Shown here in pieces: positions 61,265 to 64,000 of a DNA stretch of 64,000 nucleotides (the first letter of the stretch is position 1; every line of letters begins with the position of its first letter). This DNA comes from Pseudomonas grimontii (GTDB lineage Bacteria; Pseudomonadota; Gammaproteobacteria; Pseudomonadales; Pseudomonadaceae), in NCBI RefSeq assembly GCF_007858185.1, contig NZ_VFES01000013.1, positions 124,006 through 188,005 on the forward strand. The letters run 5' to 3'. The translations under genes were made by a program, and so were the position numbers. The notes below the pieces were generated by a model. It had not been told where the DNA came from. It saw only the letters and a list, made by a program, of their open reading frames with translations, and ran no database searches.

Positions 61265-62083
61265 ATGAAGAAGTCGACTATCGCGTTGTCGTTGTTAATG
61301 ACCCTTTCGCCGCTGGCAGCCTTCGCCGCCACCGCGCCGCTGGACCTGGTAGGCCCGGTGTCGGACTACAAGATCTACGTTACCGAGGAAATCGGCGAGT
61401 TGGTCACCCAGACCCAGGCGTTCACCGACGCCATCAACCAAGGCGACCTGGCCACCGCCAAGAAGCTGTACGCGCCGACCCGTGTGCACTATGAGTCCAT
61501 CGAGCCGATCGCCGAACTGTTCAGCGACCTGGATGCATCCATCGATTCCCGTGTCGACGACCACGAAAAAGGCGTGACCGCCGAAGACTTCACCGGTTTC
61601 CACCGCATCGAGTACGCGCTGTTCTCGCAGAACTCAACCAAGGGCCTGGAAGCGCTGACGGCCAAGCTCAACACCGACGTCAACGACCTCAAGACCCGCG
61701 TCGACGGCCTGACCTTCCCGCCTGAGAAAGTCGTCGGCGGTGCTGCGGCGCTGCTCGAAGAAGTCGCCGCCACCAAGATCTCCGGTGAAGAAGACCGCTA
61801 CAGCCACACCGACCTGTATGACTTCCAGGGCAACATCGACGGCGCGAAGAAAATCGTCGACCTGTTCCGCGGCCAGATCGAGAAACAGGACAAGGCGTTC
61901 CTGGCCAAGGTCGACAAGAACTTCGCCGCCGTGAACAAGATCCTGGCCAAGTACAAGACCAAGGACGGCGGCTTTGAGACCTACGACAAGGTCAAGGAAA
62001 ACGACCGTAAGGCCCTGGTAGGTCCGGTCAATACCCTGGCGGAAGACCTGTCGACTTTGCGGGGCAAGTTGGGTTTGAACTGA
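61265..62083 (+). CDS. efeM: EfeM, imelysin-only iron-binding protein
   Basis: 272 residues: signal peptide (STIALSLLMTLSPLAAFA) and one M75 imelysin domain with HxxE in GFHRIEYALF and GEEDRYSHTDLYDFQGN. It lacks the cupredoxin domain of EfeO, matching the EfeM/Algp7 class. The operon thus encodes two imelysins of different build. The C-terminal half is clearly related to EfeO but diverged, so this is an old duplication. Confidence 0.88.
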   Translation: MKKSTIALSLLMTLSPLAAFAATAPLDLVGPVSDYKIYVTEEIGELVTQTQAFTDAINQGDLATAKKLYAPTRVHYESIEPIAELFSDLDASIDSRVDDHEKGVTAEDFTGFHRIEYALFSQNSTKGLEALTAKLNTDVNDLKTRVDGLTFPPEKVVGGAAALLEEVAATKISGEEDRYSHTDLYDFQGNIDGAKKIVDLFRGQIEKQDKAFLAKVDKNFAAVNKILAKYKTKDGGFETYDKVKENDRKALVGPVNTLAEDLSTLRGKLGLN

Positions 62084-62127
62084 TCACGGCTCCCGACCTC
62101 CCGCGCCCAGTACCAAAGGTCGTTCGC

Positions 62128-64000
62128 TTAGTCCTTGGGCAAGAACCCGCTCAGTGGCGTGCCGTACGCCTGGCCACTGCGCGGGTTAATCGAATACCAA
62201 CGGTGGTTGTATTGCACCGCCTGAACGTCGACCCCCTGATAACGCCCTGCCCGTGCCACGGTTGACGAGACAGTCGGGGCGTCCGTGCCACTTGCCTGGC
62301 CGGCAGAGGCCAGCAGGTATGTGCGCAACTTCTCCTCCGCCGTCAACAGGTGCGGCGCCGCCTTACTCCATTTCGTACCCGCTCCGACCAGCAGCGCAGG
62401 TACTTTTACCAGGCCCTTGGTCGCGGCACTGAGCAACTGCGGAAAACCATCCAGCGGATTCAGCGCTGCGTTGGTGAACAGGGTGGACCGCTTGATGAAG
62501 TCAAACGCGCAGTCGCTGAAGGTCGCCATGGATTTTGCCGAGGCCAATGTGGCGGCGGACGGTTTGAACCGCGTGACGAGCCTGGACACCGGATTGGCCA
62601 CCAACGCCTTTGCCGAGCGGATCAGCCCGCGAGCCTGACCGCCCGCCCCAATTGCCACCCCTACGGCATCCACCATCAAGTTGGTCATGCCCTGGCCGAT
62701 ATTGCCTTGCTTGAACTCCTGATAGGCGCCCACGAACGGCACGAAGCCCAGCAGAAAGGCATGCGTGCGCTCGCGGGCCTCGCGGCGCTCCTCCAGGGGC
62801 AACGGCTCGCGGGCACGTTGCTGCATCGCTTCGAGCGGTTCGTAAAAATTACCCTGTGAGATCCTGTCGGCAATGCTTGAGGTTCTCCGCGAGCCGTAGG
62901 TGTCCGGCACGAAGGTTTGCGGCGAAAGGTTGCCGGGAAGTTCGCGCGCGGAGAACACGGCGCCCAAGGGTTCGACGATCACTGCCGGCTCAATCACATT
63001 GGGCCGAGGGTTGGAGCCGGTGGCATAGGCGTCGAAATCGACGGCCATCTGCGCGCCACGCACCACCAGACAATAATCGGGGCCACGGTCACCTAGAACT
63101 TGCTCCCAGCGAGCGGTGCCATTGAGCTTGACCGCTTCGGGCAAATCCGTACGCCTAATGAGGCTGCCATTGGCAAACACTTCGTAATACACGACCTTCT
63201 TTGCATGCTCCAAGCGCATCAAGGTACCTTGGCGCGCGCGCTTCGCGTCTCTGTATTCGTCGGTTTCCTCGGCCTCGGTGACACCGGTCTCCAGTCGCAA
63301 GGTAAAGAGTTCGACCTTGCCCACTTCAAGCGCCTGGCGGTCGGCTAACGGTAATTGGGCGAACATCAGCTTGAGCTTAGTGGCATAGGCGCTCTGGAGA
63401 TTTTTGTGGTGTTGGTTGACAGCGGTTTTCAACAAGCCGTCCAGCTCAGGAAGGTAGCGAATAGGCTTGTCCAGCCTGTCGCGAGCCTCGGCGGAAACTT
63501 CGGGTGAACGGGTTCGTTCAGAGGGTGTTTTCACCGGCAGGGATAATACGGGCATATCGTCGCTGAACACCCACTTGCCCGGTGTCAGGTCGCCGGTCAT
63601 ATAGGTTTCGACCAACGAGCGAAAGCGTGGCTCCGACACCGGCAGGTTGCGGCGATCCTCGGCGCTGGCCAGGGTCACGGTCATGCGTTCGAGTTCGGCC
63701 TGCGTGCTATTCGGGAATGCGCGCAGCAGTTCCTTGATGGCCAGCGTCTTGCGCGTCGGCAGTTCCAGGCTGGCGTTTGCAAAGGCGCTGCTGGCCTCTT
63801 GGCGTTGTTTGAAAAACGCCCGCGCAGCATCCTGGATATCGTACGCGGAGTACTCGCCATCGCTGCGCTGCCTGACGACGCCGTTCAGCACAGCCCAGTC
63901 GGCGATGATTTTCAGGGCACTGAGTTGCATCAACGTCGCCTGCCCTTCATTGGTGGGCATCAAGGTGGTCAGGGCAGTCACCTGCTGCTCGCTCATCATC
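62128..64000 (-). CDS. C-terminal part of a large toxin-like protein (DUF6543/dermonecrotic type)
   Basis: The frame is open to the window edge, so the N-terminus is missing; at least 623 residues are visible. The part contains YCLVVRGAQMAVDFDAYATG and a hydrophobic, Gly-rich region (HAFLLGFVPFVGAYQEFKQG, NLMVDAVGVAIGAGGQARGL) that recurs in large Pseudomonas proteins annotated as dermonecrotic-toxin or membrane-targeting effectors. The C-terminus is short and basic (NHRWYSINPRSGQAYGTPLS). It converges with efeM. No secretion signal can be judged, and the toxin role is family inference. Confidence 0.7.
   Translation of the reverse strand, partial: MMSEQQVTALTTLMPTNEGQATLMQLSALKIIADWAVLNGVVRQRSDGEYSAYDIQDAARAFFKQRQEASSAFANASLELPTRKTLAIKELLRAFPNSTQAELERMTVTLASAEDRRNLPVSEPRFRSLVETYMTGDLTPGKWVFSDDMPVLSLPVKTPSERTRSPEVSAEARDRLDKPIRYLPELDGLLKTAVNQHHKNLQSAYATKLKLMFAQLPLADRQALEVGKVELFTLRLETGVTEAEETDEYRDAKRARQGTLMRLEHAKKVVYYEVFANGSLIRRTDLPEAVKLNGTARWEQVLGDRGPDYCLVVRGAQMAVDFDAYATGSNPRPNVIEPAVIVEPLGAVFSARELPGNLSPQTFVPDTYGSRRTSSIADRISQGNFYEPLEAMQQRAREPLPLEERREARERTHAFLLGFVPFVGAYQEFKQGNIGQGMTNLMVDAVGVAIGAGGQARGLIRSAKALVANPVSRLVTRFKPSAATLASAKSMATFSDCAFDFIKRSTLFTNAALNPLDGFPQLLSAATKGLVKVPALLVGAGTKWSKAAPHLLTAEEKLRTYLLASAGQASGTDAPTVSSTVARAGRYQGVDVQAVQYNHRWYSINPRSGQAYGTPLSGFLPKD

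Noticed and set aside
1..64000. CRISPR array, tRNA, rRNA or integrative element boundaries
   Set aside because: No regularly spaced repeats, no tRNA or rRNA sequence and no integrase gene were seen on either strand.

Overview
The window looks like chromosomal DNA of a fluorescent Pseudomonas (P. fluorescens/P. chlororaphis type). The grounds are high GC, REP-type repeats built on a TGTGGCGAGGGAGC core, a MexEF-OprN efflux operon, an FTR1/EfeO/DyP/imelysin iron operon, and an aldoxime-nitrile gene cluster arranged as known from P. chlororaphis B23. No rRNA, tRNA, CRISPR array, integrase or intact insertion sequence was seen.

Layout. 1-4.0 kb: the tail of a cut gene, an ABC exporter and a membrane diguanylate cyclase, separated by a nested palindromic REP element. 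4.0-13.2 kb: an aldoxime/nitrile degradation cluster. An AraC-type regulator diverges from oxdA (aldoxime dehydratase) and an outer-membrane channel; then come amidase, iron-type nitrile hydratase alpha and beta, its CobW-like activator, and an acyl-CoA synthetase. Together they would take R-CH=NOH to nitrile, amide, acid and acyl-CoA. Two promoters in this cluster carry the same pair of 21-bp direct repeats, which I propose as the regulator's operator. 13.2-23.3 kb (minus strand): a complete accessory chemosensory operon (MCP-like protein, CheY, STAS protein, CheA, poly-HAMP MCP, two CheW, CheR, CheD, CheB). 23.5-27.0 kb: a LuxR-type response regulator and its multi-PAS sensor kinase.

27.8-35.4 kb: a TonB-dependent receptor in an apparent operon with a complete peptide-type ABC importer. 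An orphan LivJ-type binding protein follows on the other strand, then a DUF2946 protein and a second TonB receptor (36.9-39.5 kb). 39.5-40.1 kb: a non-coding block with a highly structured intergenic repeat, ending in a terminator. 40.1-45.4 kb: a SnoaL-like secreted protein, then a tightly overlapping four-gene signalling operon (kinase, LuxR regulator, CHASE3-PAS hybrid kinase, receiver protein). 45.7-51.6 kb: mexE-mexF-oprN with a LysR-type box upstream.

51.6-54.0 kb: a candidate membrane-acting toxin and its overlapping small membrane (immunity-like) partner, beside a decayed vgrG fragment, which suggests a leftover type VI secretion island. 54.0-57.7 kb: an AraC regulator, then a J-domain protein translationally coupled to a DUF3829-like protein. 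57.8-62.1 kb: a Fur-box-controlled iron uptake operon efeU-efeO-efeB-efeM. 62.1 kb to the end: the C-terminal part of a large toxin-like protein that runs off the window.

The best leads for something not yet described are the shared tandem operator of the nitrile pathway, the orphan toxin/immunity pair beside the broken vgrG, and the STAS-containing chemosensory operon with a cluster of GGTAGG-type sites in front of it. I did not find one unmistakably new system. Start codons were chosen by ribosome-binding site and family length, and all family names come from motif recognition, not from a search.
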